A stretch of DNA of 26,821 bases from Commensalibacter papalotli (GTDB taxonomy: Bacteria > Pseudomonadota > Alphaproteobacteria > Acetobacterales > Acetobacteraceae): NCBI RefSeq assembly GCF_947179115.1, contig NZ_CAMXCI010000010.1:1-26821 (forward strand), written 5' to 3'. A model generated the notes under the pieces. It did no database searches. It was not told where the DNA came from and was given only the letters and a program-made list of their open reading frames with translations. The position numbers and the translations under genes were made by a program. The stretch's first letter is position 1. Each line of letters begins with the position of its first letter. Shown piece after piece: positions 8,097 to 15,226 of the stretch.

Positions 8097-9419
8097 TTAT
8101 GCTTCTTCGATACGAAGCATAATATGTTTTTCTGTAATAACAGGAAGTTTTTGAATAGCTTGTAAAGCTTGTAACAATGATTGTTCTTTGGTTTTATGCG
8201 TTACTAAAATGATAGGTACAATAGGGGAGTCGTTCATATCATTGGTTGCACCATGTTGTAATAAGCTGCGTAAAGACACATTATGCTCTTTTAAAATGGT
8301 AGCAATATCCGCAACAACACCAGGTTTATCTTGAACCATTAATCGAATGTAATAGGCTTTGATGAATTCGTTACGAGAAACAACGGTTGCTGGGGTTAAT
8401 TCTTTCCAATCTGTCCCCCACATTGGAATGGTTGAGCCTCTGGCAATATCAATAATATCCGCACTGACCGCAGTAGATGTTGGTCCTTCTCCTGCGCCAG
8501 CACCTTCCAACATTAAACGACCAGAAAATTCCCCTTCGGTGAATACTGCATTGGTAACACCGTTTACACGTGCTAATGAAGTATCATGAGGCAACAAAGC
8601 AGGGTGAACACGAAGTTCAATACGGTTATCTTGGTGTTGTTGTGCAATTCCAATCAATTTGATGGTATATCCCAGCTCTTTGGCATAGTATAAATCATCA
8701 GGGTTAATGTCACGAATACCTTCAACAAAAACATCCTTAAAGTGAATAGTATGACCAAAACCAAGGCTGGCTAAAATAGCCAATTTATGTGCCGCGTCGA
8801 AACCATCAATATCGGTTGAAGGATCTGCTTCGGCATAGCCCAGCTCTTGAGTCTCTTTGAGAATATCATTAAAAGCGCAACCTGTCTTGGCCATAGCAGT
8901 CAAAATATAGTTACATGTTCCATTTAAGATCCCACCAATTCGTTTTAAACGATCTGGGGTTAATGCTTCTTTGATGGTTTTAATAACAGGAATACCCCCT
9001 GCAACAGCGGCTTCAAATAAAAGTGGAACATTTTGCTCTTCGGCAAGTTTAGCCAACTCATCACCATGTAAAGCAATTAATGCTTTGTTGGCAGTCACTA
9101 CACCTTTATGTGCTTTTAACGCTGCACAGACCAAATCATAAGCAATTCCGTTGGCACCGCCAATTAACTCAACAACAACGTCAATTTCAGGATTGGATAC
9201 AAGATCCATTGGATTGTCAACCCATTGAATATGGGATAAATCGATTCCTCGATCCTTACCTTTGCTTTTGGCACTGATCGCCACGATTTCAATGGGGCGG
9301 CCAGCTTTATGGGTGACGGATTGAGCATTGGCTTGTAAAAGGCGGACAACGCCACCTCCTACGGTTCCAAGACCAGCGATCCCCAGTTTTAATGGTTTGC
9401 TTATAGACGGGGTACTCAT
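8097..9419 (-). CDS. hom: Homoserine dehydrogenase
   Basis: Reduces aspartate semialdehyde to homoserine, the branch point to threonine and methionine. The 440 residues show an NAD(P)-binding Rossmann start with GLGTVGGG at 16-23, the NGTCNYILT substrate-site segment at 166-174, and the family signature around ELGYAEADPSTDIDGFDAAHK at 192-212 with the expected Lys. A C-terminal ACT domain begins near residue 360 with DKPGVVADIA and is the usual site of threonine feedback control. GGAG lies 8 nt before the ATG. The gene lies 50 bp after alaC in the same operon. Confidence 0.97.
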   Translation of the reverse strand: MSTPSISKPLKLGIAGLGTVGGGVVRLLQANAQSVTHKAGRPIEIVAISAKSKGKDRGIDLSHIQWVDNPMDLVSNPEIDVVVELIGGANGIAYDLVCAALKAHKGVVTANKALIALHGDELAKLAEEQNVPLLFEAAVAGGIPVIKTIKEALTPDRLKRIGGILNGTCNYILTAMAKTGCAFNDILKETQELGYAEADPSTDIDGFDAAHKLAILASLGFGHTIHFKDVFVEGIRDINPDDLYYAKELGYTIKLIGIAQQHQDNRIELRVHPALLPHDTSLARVNGVTNAVFTEGEFSGRLMLEGAGAGEGPTSTAVSADIIDIARGSTIPMWGTDWKELTPATVVSRNEFIKAYYIRLMVQDKPGVVADIATILKEHNVSLRSLLQHGATNDMNDSPIVPIILVTHKTKEQSLLQALQAIQKLPVITEKHIMLRIEEA

Positions 9420-9469
9420 AAAATGTTCTCCAGGTTACGATAGACATAAAGATAGTGGTTTTATTTTAT

Positions 9470-10654
9470 TTACTTTGTATAAGTATTCATAAAGGTTTTA
9501 ATAGAGCGACACGCTTGTCGTAATCTTTGTGTATTTTCAACCAAACCGATACGGACAAAATCATCACCATACTCACCAAAGCCCAAGCCAGGGGCTACGG
9601 CGACCTGTGCTTCTTTAAGGAGCAATTTAGAAAATTCAACGCTGCCCAGATGTTTAAATTGCTCGGGAATTGGTGCCCAAGCAAACATTGATGCTGGTGG
9701 TGAAGGAACGTCCCATCCTGCATTATGTAAACCTTTGATTAAAGTATCACGCCGATCTTTATAGAGGTCGCGCATTTCTTGTATATAATCTTGTGGGCCG
9801 TTTAAAGCAGCGACAGCAGCGATTTGAATAGGCGTAAAAGCGCCGTAATCCAAATATGATTTAATACGTGTTAACGCAGCAATTAATTTCGGATTACCCG
9901 CAGCAAAACCAATACGCCATCCTGCCATTGAATATGTTTTTGACATGGACGTAAATTCAACAGCGATGTCTTTTGCGCCAGGCACCTCAAGAATAGAGGG
10001 GGGGATTTGATCCCCATAATAGAGTTCTGCATAAGCAAGATCTGATAGAATCCAAATAGATTCTTTTTTTGCAAAAGCAACCAATTCACGATAGAAATCT
10101 AAGCTTGCAACATATGAAGTTGGATTAGATGGAAAATTAACAATCAACGCTGTTGGTTTTGGAATAGAGTGGTGAACAGCTCTGTGTAGCGCTTCGAGCA
10201 TATTTTCGTCTGGTGTTGCAGGAATAGAGCGCACGGCAGCGCCTGCAATAATAAATCCAAATTGGTGGATAGGATAAGATGGGTTAGGAACTAAAATAGT
10301 GTCCCCTGGGCTGGTGATAGCAGATGCTAAATTGGCCAAGCCTTCTTTTGAGCCTAAGGTGACGATTGCTTCAGTTTCAGGATTCAAAGAAACATTAAAG
10401 CGACGTTGATAGTAATTGACTAATGCTTTACGTAGCCCAGGAATTCCACGGCTTACAGAATATCCGTGTACGCGTGAAGATGAAGTTGCCTCTACTAATT
10501 TTTGCACAACATGTTCTGGTGGGCGGCTGTCGGGATTACCCATACCAAGATCGATGATATCTTCACCGCGCGTACGCGCCGCTTTTTTCGCCGCGTTAAC
10601 TTCTGCAAATACATAAGGAGGGAGACGGCGTATGCGATGAAATTCTTCGGTCAT
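9470..10654 (-). CDS. alaC: Alanine aminotransferase, AlaC type
   Basis: A class I/II PLP aminotransferase, probably glutamate-pyruvate transaminase. The 394 residues run closely parallel to E. coli AlaC, including RLPPYVF near the N-terminus, MGNPD at 38-42, HGYSVSRGIPGLR at 63-75, FPSNPT at 174-179, SDLAYAE at 204-210, and the PLP Lys239 in SMSKTYSMAGWRIGF. The substrate carboxylate Arg is in RIGLVEN near the C-terminus. Related proteins are sometimes labelled LL-diaminopimelate or aspartate aminotransferase, so substrate choice is not certain. It is 39 bp after the lipoprotein gene and 50 bp before hom. Confidence 0.88.
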   Translation of the reverse strand: MTEEFHRIRRLPPYVFAEVNAAKKAARTRGEDIIDLGMGNPDSRPPEHVVQKLVEATSSSRVHGYSVSRGIPGLRKALVNYYQRRFNVSLNPETEAIVTLGSKEGLANLASAITSPGDTILVPNPSYPIHQFGFIIAGAAVRSIPATPDENMLEALHRAVHHSIPKPTALIVNFPSNPTSYVASLDFYRELVAFAKKESIWILSDLAYAELYYGDQIPPSILEVPGAKDIAVEFTSMSKTYSMAGWRIGFAAGNPKLIAALTRIKSYLDYGAFTPIQIAAVAALNGPQDYIQEMRDLYKDRRDTLIKGLHNAGWDVPSPPASMFAWAPIPEQFKHLGSVEFSKLLLKEAQVAVAPGLGFGEYGDDFVRIGLVENTQRLRQACRSIKTFMNTYTK

Positions 10655-10693
10655 AGGATACTCAATTCTGTGAAAAAATTATAATAATAAAAA

Positions 10694-11689
10694 TTACTCA
10701 TCCATTCGAATGCGTACACCATGGCCGATAGCGTGTGCACGAATTACAATAGACGATTCTGGTACATTATGGGCAATTAACATTTTTGCAACTGTTTTTG
10801 CACGTAAAAGCCCCAAAGATAATGCTTGGGATTGATCTTTTGGTTCAATTGAATAGGCATCTCCATAGCCATGAACAAAAATTGTGCGTCCATGACGCTG
10901 CCAAGCAATAGAATTAATTAACCCATCTTGTTTGGGATTTGGAGTATCCGAATCAATTGGAAATGTTATTAACTCGCCTTTTGGTGCCTCTAAAGGTAAT
11001 GCCGCAGGTTTAAATGGTGATGGTAAATTCGCATCTGAAGGAATGTTAAATCCAGGGAATTTTGATGGAGGTGGAGGGTTAACAGGAATAGCAGGAATGA
11101 CGACTGCTTGCTCATCAATTTTCGCACGCAATTCTGGCAGAACAACAGGTTCAGGCGGTGGAGGCGGTGCTTTTTTTGATTCTTTAGGTTTCTCCACGGG
11201 TTTTGCTGTGTTTTGAACAGGTTGTTTGTCTGCGGCATTGGCCTCTGGAGCGGGATCTTGTCCTACGGCATCAAAGCTTGCAGAAGATTCTTCTGAATTT
11301 TGATTGTTGGCTGCTGTTTTAGCTTGCTCTGTATTAGGTTTGCTTTCTGCCACTGGTTGTTGTGGTGCAGGAGGGATTTTGGGTATATCGAGTGGTGCGA
11401 CTGTATTTTGCCAATCAGAGAGTGTTCTATCTTTGGTTAAAGAGTCGGTAATCTCGTTACGCAATGCAGGTGAAGGTAAAGCAGGGGGCTGGGTTGGGGT
11501 TAATCCAACATAAGGATAGGTTTGATCATGACCAGGTACCGGTAATCGAGGCTGGGATACAATACCGCCTTCAAGATTATGGTACCAGCCTACGGGTGTT
11601 TTAATAACGGGACTGTTGGCGCATCCCTCTAAACACAAAAAACCCATTAATAAACTATAACGAAGAAATGGTTGGCGAATAAAGGGCAC
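10694..11689 (-). CDS. Lipoprotein with Pro-rich linker and OmpA-like C-terminus
   Basis: A 331-residue protein starting at GTG 11689, chosen because it gives a positively charged n-region ahead of a hydrophobic core and lipobox CLEGC (Cys23). Residues about 50-235 form a low-complexity linker rich in Pro, Ala, Glu and Gln, with a run of five Pro near 170. The last about 80 residues resemble an OmpA/MotB peptidoglycan-binding domain. A strand ending HGYGDA is followed by ALSLGLLRAKTVAKMLIAHN and SSIVIRAHAIG, matching the LSxxRAxxVxxxL helix. Known proteins of this build tether the outer membrane to peptidoglycan; that role is inferred here. It is the first gene of the operon leading to recJ. 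Confidence 0.72.
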   Translation of the reverse strand: MPFIRQPFLRYSLLMGFLCLEGCANSPVIKTPVGWYHNLEGGIVSQPRLPVPGHDQTYPYVGLTPTQPPALPSPALRNEITDSLTKDRTLSDWQNTVAPLDIPKIPPAPQQPVAESKPNTEQAKTAANNQNSEESSASFDAVGQDPAPEANAADKQPVQNTAKPVEKPKESKKAPPPPPEPVVLPELRAKIDEQAVVIPAIPVNPPPPSKFPGFNIPSDANLPSPFKPAALPLEAPKGELITFPIDSDTPNPKQDGLINSIAWQRHGRTIFVHGYGDAYSIEPKDQSQALSLGLLRAKTVAKMLIAHNVPESSIVIRAHAIGHGVRIRMDE

Positions 11690-11770
11690 TCTTTTGAACC
11701 TCGAGATTTAAAATAAATTAAATAATGTTATTAGTATTATAGTTTTTTTTATGAATGCGCTATTTTCCTT

Positions 11771-11855
11771 TTGCAACACTAAGTAAATAATCGTCAAAAT
11801 TGTTGCAAAAAACAAAATATATGAAAAAATTGTTTTATAAAATAATCGTTAAAAT
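11771..11855. promoter_or_regulatory. Repeat-bearing divergent regulatory region before clpP
   Basis: Between the divergent lipoprotein operon and clpP, TTGCAAC (11771-11777) and GTTGCAA (11802-11808) form a 7-bp inverted repeat 24 bp apart. A 16-bp direct repeat, AAATAATCGTCAAAAT at 11785-11800 and again with one mismatch at 11840-11855, overlaps it. A TATAAT box at 11906-11911 could serve clpP. The repeats may be protein-binding sites, but no known operator is matched. Confidence 0.35.
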
Positions 11856-11956
11856 ATTTCTTATTCTGTTTGTTGAAGTGTATAAGATTTATCAATAAAA
11901 TGTTTTATAATATGATGAGTAACATCGCATTAGTTGTAAGTTAGAGGGAAAAGTTG

Positions 11957-12619
11957 ATGAATTTTATGCAGTCTGATACGCATAACACAATAATTTTGAA
12001 TAATAATGATCCTGAAGAGCCTGTAGATCCTTCAGAAAAAATCGAAAAACTAGGTGCTGAAGCACTGGCTTCTTCTGTGTTAGAAAGTAAACTCTTTAAA
12101 GAACGAAAAGTTCTTATTTTTGGAGAGGTTAATGACAGGCTTGCCAAAGAAGTAACCGCACGTTTATTAGCTTTGGCATACGATTCTGATCGTCCAATTG
12201 ATGTTTACGTTAACTCTCCTGGTGGACATGTTGAAAGCGGAGATACAATTCACGATATGATTCGTTTCGTCGATTCTCATGCTCCAATCAATATGATTGG
12301 CACTGGATGGGTTGCATCAGCAGGAGCGTTAATTTTTGCTGCTGGTCATAAAGAGCGTCGTGTTTGTTTACCTAATACACGTTTTTTATTGCATCAACCA
12401 ATGGGTGGTGTCAGGGGACCGGCAACCGATATTGATATTGAAGCCAAAGAAATTATTAAAATGCGTGAACGTTTGAATCATATATTTGCTAAAGAAACAG
12501 GGCATTCGTATGAAAAAGTTACAAAAGATACTGATCGTAACTATTGGATGTCTGCAAAAGAAGCAATTGAATACGGATTGGTTCACCGTATTATTCATAA
12601 ATGGTCTGATATGAAATAA
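11957..12619 (+). CDS. ClpP-family serine protease subunit (divergent)
   Basis: A 220-residue ClpP homolog. ClpP forms a barrel that degrades proteins fed by Clp ATPases. The ATG at 11957 is preferred to the TTG one codon earlier because GAGGGA at 11944-11949 sits 7 nt upstream. The core starts near residue 51 (KVLIFGEVND). Ser121 in GWVASAGA and His146 in LLHQPMGG align with the catalytic Ser and His. At the catalytic Asp of E. coli ClpP (ERDRFLS) this protein reads DRNYWMS, so the aligned residue is Asn195. The neighbours Asp191 and Asp193 might substitute. The N-terminal extension of about 50 residues is acidic. No clpX or clpA is adjacent. This is likely a paralog, not the main housekeeping ClpP. 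Confidence 0.85.
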   Translation: MNFMQSDTHNTIILNNNDPEEPVDPSEKIEKLGAEALASSVLESKLFKERKVLIFGEVNDRLAKEVTARLLALAYDSDRPIDVYVNSPGGHVESGDTIHDMIRFVDSHAPINMIGTGWVASAGALIFAAGHKERRVCLPNTRFLLHQPMGGVRGPATDIDIEAKEIIKMRERLNHIFAKETGHSYEKVTKDTDRNYWMSAKEAIEYGLVHRIIHKWSDMK

Positions 12620-12643
12620 TTTTGTCGTTGGAGCGTTGATTAA

Positions 12644-13633
12644 ATGTCTAGTTTAGAAGCAATTTACACAAAACTACCTGAAAATTTACACGATTTGCCA
12701 AAACCTCAATCTGAAAAAGAGCTAGAGGAAATGAATTATCGTGTACGTCATTGGATGAGCACTATTCCCGGGACGCTTAAAATCGGTAGTAAAGAGCATA
12801 AGCAAGCCGTGTGTCAGATGTTTCGTGAGACATTTAATCCTTATAGACCGACATTTATGAATTGGCCTAAGTTAAGTGAAGAAGAAATTAAACGCTTAAA
12901 AAGTTTGCCTATTTGGGATATCGCAGTTCATACTGAGGGCAAAGCACGCTTAAGAATGGCTGCTTATGTTAAAGAAATTGTAGATCCAGAAATGGCAGAT
13001 GCCATAGCCAGAAATGCTTGGGAAGAAAATCGCCACAAAGAGGTTTTGACTGATTTAGTTAAATTTTATGGTATTCCTTTGGCTGAAGAACAAGAATATC
13101 AGTTACCTAAAGATGCAGAATGGGCTTATATGGTTACAGGATTTAGTGAATGCTGGGATAGTTTTTTTGCTTTTGGTTTGTTTTCAGTTGCTCAAAAATC
13201 TGGTTTTTTTACAAAAGAACTTATTGAGACATTTGAGCCTGTAATGCAAGAAGAATGTCGTCATATTTTATTATTTGCGAACTGGTTGGCATGGCATCGT
13301 AAAAATTTATCTTTGATAAAAAGAGTTAAATTTGAAGCAAAATTATATGCAGTGCATGCGTTTCTTATTTATGAACGTTTAGGTCTAATTAGGGAAGTCG
13401 ATGTTGATGGTCAGGAATATTATGAAGATAATAACTTTACCATCAATGGTGTTGCAGAGCTGGGTAAAGATAAGACTACTTTAAAAGAATTCTTACAATT
13501 ATGCCTTTCAGAAAATGAAAAGCGTTTTGCTGGGTATGATCGTAGGTTAGTTAGACCTAAAACTGCACCCTTTTTAACAAGGCTCATTCTGAGATTTTTA
13601 CCAAAAAAACTTGCTAATAAACAGCTAGCTTAA
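12644..13633 (+). CDS. Ferritin-like di-iron protein of unknown function
   Basis: A 329-residue mostly helical protein, 24 bp after clpP with GGAG upstream of the ATG, so probably cotranscribed. It carries a complete set of carboxylate-bridged di-iron ligands in the expected order: Glu98 in HTEGKA, Glu128-x-x-His131 in EENRH, Glu169 in FSEC, and Glu204-x-x-His207 in EECRH. This places it in the ferritin-like/rubrerythrin-like superfamily, with oxygenase, oxidase or iron-handling activity possible. I cannot name the substrate. The last 30 residues are basic (RLILRFLPKKLANK) and may contact membrane or nucleic acid. Terminated by the hairpin at 13658. Confidence 0.72.
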   Translation: MSSLEAIYTKLPENLHDLPKPQSEKELEEMNYRVRHWMSTIPGTLKIGSKEHKQAVCQMFRETFNPYRPTFMNWPKLSEEEIKRLKSLPIWDIAVHTEGKARLRMAAYVKEIVDPEMADAIARNAWEENRHKEVLTDLVKFYGIPLAEEQEYQLPKDAEWAYMVTGFSECWDSFFAFGLFSVAQKSGFFTKELIETFEPVMQEECRHILLFANWLAWHRKNLSLIKRVKFEAKLYAVHAFLIYERLGLIREVDVDGQEYYEDNNFTINGVAELGKDKTTLKEFLQLCLSENEKRFAGYDRRLVRPKTAPFLTRLILRFLPKKLANKQLA

Positions 13634-13657
13634 TTTGTTTTTGATTATTAGAATGTT

Positions 13658-13697
13658 AAACTCCTCTTTTCGATAACTTAAAAGAGGAGTTTTTTTT
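13658..13697 (+). terminator. Strong hairpin terminator after the di-iron gene
   Basis: A 13-bp stem AAACTCCTCTTTT (13658-13670) / AAAAGAGGAGTTT (13680-13692) with a 9-nt loop is followed by a T-tract to 13697. It touches the last codon region of the convergent minus-strand gene ending at 13696. Confidence 0.92.
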
Positions 13698-14742
13698 ATG
13701 ACTGAATTGATAAACAAAATTGTCTTGCCGTACGACTTGAACTAAGGCTATTTGGAACTTTACCCAACAGTTTAAATTCATCAATATATTGTGCAACTTG
13801 CTCCCATAATTGATTATTAATAGGTACAATATTTTGATTTTGATTTTTTAACATAGCTAAAATTTCTTTACTACTCATAGCTTTTAATTGATCAGCAAGT
13901 AGCATACTGGTTTCTTGCAAATGTTCTGTTTGCCATTTCGAAGCATGACGAATACTGAGTGCTAGCGGTGTAGTAATGTTTGGATTTGTATTCAAAAATT
14001 GATTGTTCATTCCAAGAATTCGATTAGCACGAGAACTCCAGCTGCCACTTTGACTTCCGGCTAATTCAAAGACTTGCTTATTTGCATGGCTTAATATTTC
14101 CCACATTAAAGGGTCATTGCCAATAATGGCTTGAACTTGATTAGAAAGAAGAGCTGGTAATAGTTCTTCTTTTTCCATTTCAACCCATTTAATGTTTTGT
14201 TCGGGATTGAGTCCCTTACGTCTTAACAAGATTGAAAAGAAAAGACGTTCTTTTGCTGAGTGGCGATGGGTTGCAATTTTTAATCCTGCCAGATCTATCA
14301 GTCTATCGATTCGTTGCTTGCGTGAGGCTAGTAGGCGAAAATTACCGCCACTAATTCCAACCAATAAGCGTGCTGGCACTCCTCCAAGTAACTCAGGCAA
14401 CCAATCTAAAGCAGATAACACAGCTGCATCGCATAAATTTTGTTTTAATGCGTCCATAGCCTGTAGGTGATTTTGAATATTGGGTAAAATTGTAACATTT
14501 AAAGCGTATTTTTCAAAAAAACCTTCTGTTTGAGCAATCGCTAAGAGCGAATCGCTCTCACTTTTAGGCCATGCAATCCGAATAGATTGCGGTGGATAGT
14601 CGTTGATTCTCTGTTTGGGTGATGAGCTAAGGTAATAAGATGCATACCCCCCCCCTCCAACCAGGGCCAAAGTAGCCCCGATGCCAAAAAAAGTTTTTCT
14701 GCGACTTATCAATGACTTTGATGATTTATTATGCGTGGTCAT
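13696..14742 (-). CDS. Tat-exported ABC-type solute-binding protein (SsuA/NMT1-like)
   Basis: A 348-residue periplasmic binding protein of the nitrate/sulfonate/taurine/thiamine-precursor class. Its N-terminus has a twin-arginine motif SRRKTFFG at 13-20 followed by a hydrophobic Ala/Gly/Val stretch to about 35. The mature part shows IRIAWPKSESDSLLAIAQTEGFF, typical of the first lobe of SsuA/NrtA-like proteins, then the A-M-D-A-L and D-A-A-V-L segments of the hinge. No permease or ATPase gene is adjacent, so the transporter partners are elsewhere or absent. Codons 30-32, just after the hydrophobic core, form part of a run of nine G (positions 14647-14655 on the plus strand). A one-base slip there would abolish the protein. 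The ligand is unknown. Confidence 0.78.
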   Translation of the reverse strand: MTTHNKSSKSLISRRKTFFGIGATLALVGGGGYASYYLSSSPKQRINDYPPQSIRIAWPKSESDSLLAIAQTEGFFEKYALNVTILPNIQNHLQAMDALKQNLCDAAVLSALDWLPELLGGVPARLLVGISGGNFRLLASRKQRIDRLIDLAGLKIATHRHSAKERLFFSILLRRKGLNPEQNIKWVEMEKEELLPALLSNQVQAIIGNDPLMWEILSHANKQVFELAGSQSGSWSSRANRILGMNNQFLNTNPNITTPLALSIRHASKWQTEHLQETSMLLADQLKAMSSKEILAMLKNQNQNIVPINNQLWEQVAQYIDEFKLLGKVPNSLSSSRTARQFCLSIQS

Positions 14743-14794
14743 AAAAATATTTTACTTAATAGTTAAAAAAAATTAAAAAAAACTAAAAAAACAC

Positions 14795-14824
14795 TTTACC
14801 ATTAATATCGAATTAGGCTATAGA
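14795..14824 (+). promoter_or_regulatory. Candidate promoter of tRNA-Asn
   Basis: TTTACC (14795-14800) and TATAGA (14819-14824) are 18 bp apart, and the tRNA begins 14 bp after the -10. It is preceded by an A-rich tract resembling an UP element. Confidence 0.5.
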
Positions 14825-14838
14825 GAGTTCACGGCTGA

Positions 14839-14914
14839 TCCCGAATAGCTCAGTTGGTAGAGCAAGCGACTGTTAATCGCTCGGTCGTAGGTTCGAGTCC
14901 TACTTCGGGAGCCA
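14839..14914 (+). tRNA. tRNA-Asn (GTT anticodon)
   Basis: A 76-nt cloverleaf with acceptor TCCCGAA/TTCGGGA, anticodon loop CTGTTAA (anticodon GTT), T-loop TTCGAGT, discriminator G and encoded CCA at 14912-14914. Confidence 0.97.
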
Positions 14915-15226
14915 TCTTTAATTTGATATAAAAGCTGTATGTATTTATTAAATACAATTCATATATTTCCAATAAATAAATGATTATATATTATGAGTAT
15001 GCATTGATTGCATATTCAACACATTCCTGTTTCTATTTCGACACATCATATTTTTTCTTGCTTTGTTAGACGAGATTTATGATTCATTTTACTATGATAG
15101 TTGGGTAATCTGTATCTATATTACGAAAGATATTAGTAATCTAGCTACAAAGCATAAGTGAAAACCCAGTTCCATCATGACATGTTTTAAAAGCTAGTGA
15201 TTCTTAACATTTAAACATGGTAATAG
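14915..15226. other. AT-rich intergenic region upstream of oprB
   Basis: This 312-bp gap must carry the oprB promoter. A 6-bp inverted repeat TATGCA/TGCATA with a 5-bp spacer lies at 14998-15014, and a 15-nt perfect odd palindrome GTATTTATTAAATAC lies at 14941-14955. Either could be an operator, but both are AT-rich and could be chance. I see no clear -35/-10 pair and no reading frame of note. Confidence 0.35.

Noticed and set aside
10932..11216. 94-codon Gly-rich frame opposite the Pro-rich lipoprotein
   Set aside because: Its Gly runs are the complement of the Pro codons of the real gene, so it is a shadow frame.
14941..15014. Palindromes upstream of oprB as a firm operator
   Set aside because: Both are short and AT-rich; no promoter is positioned relative to them. 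They are kept only as a note on the intergenic region.
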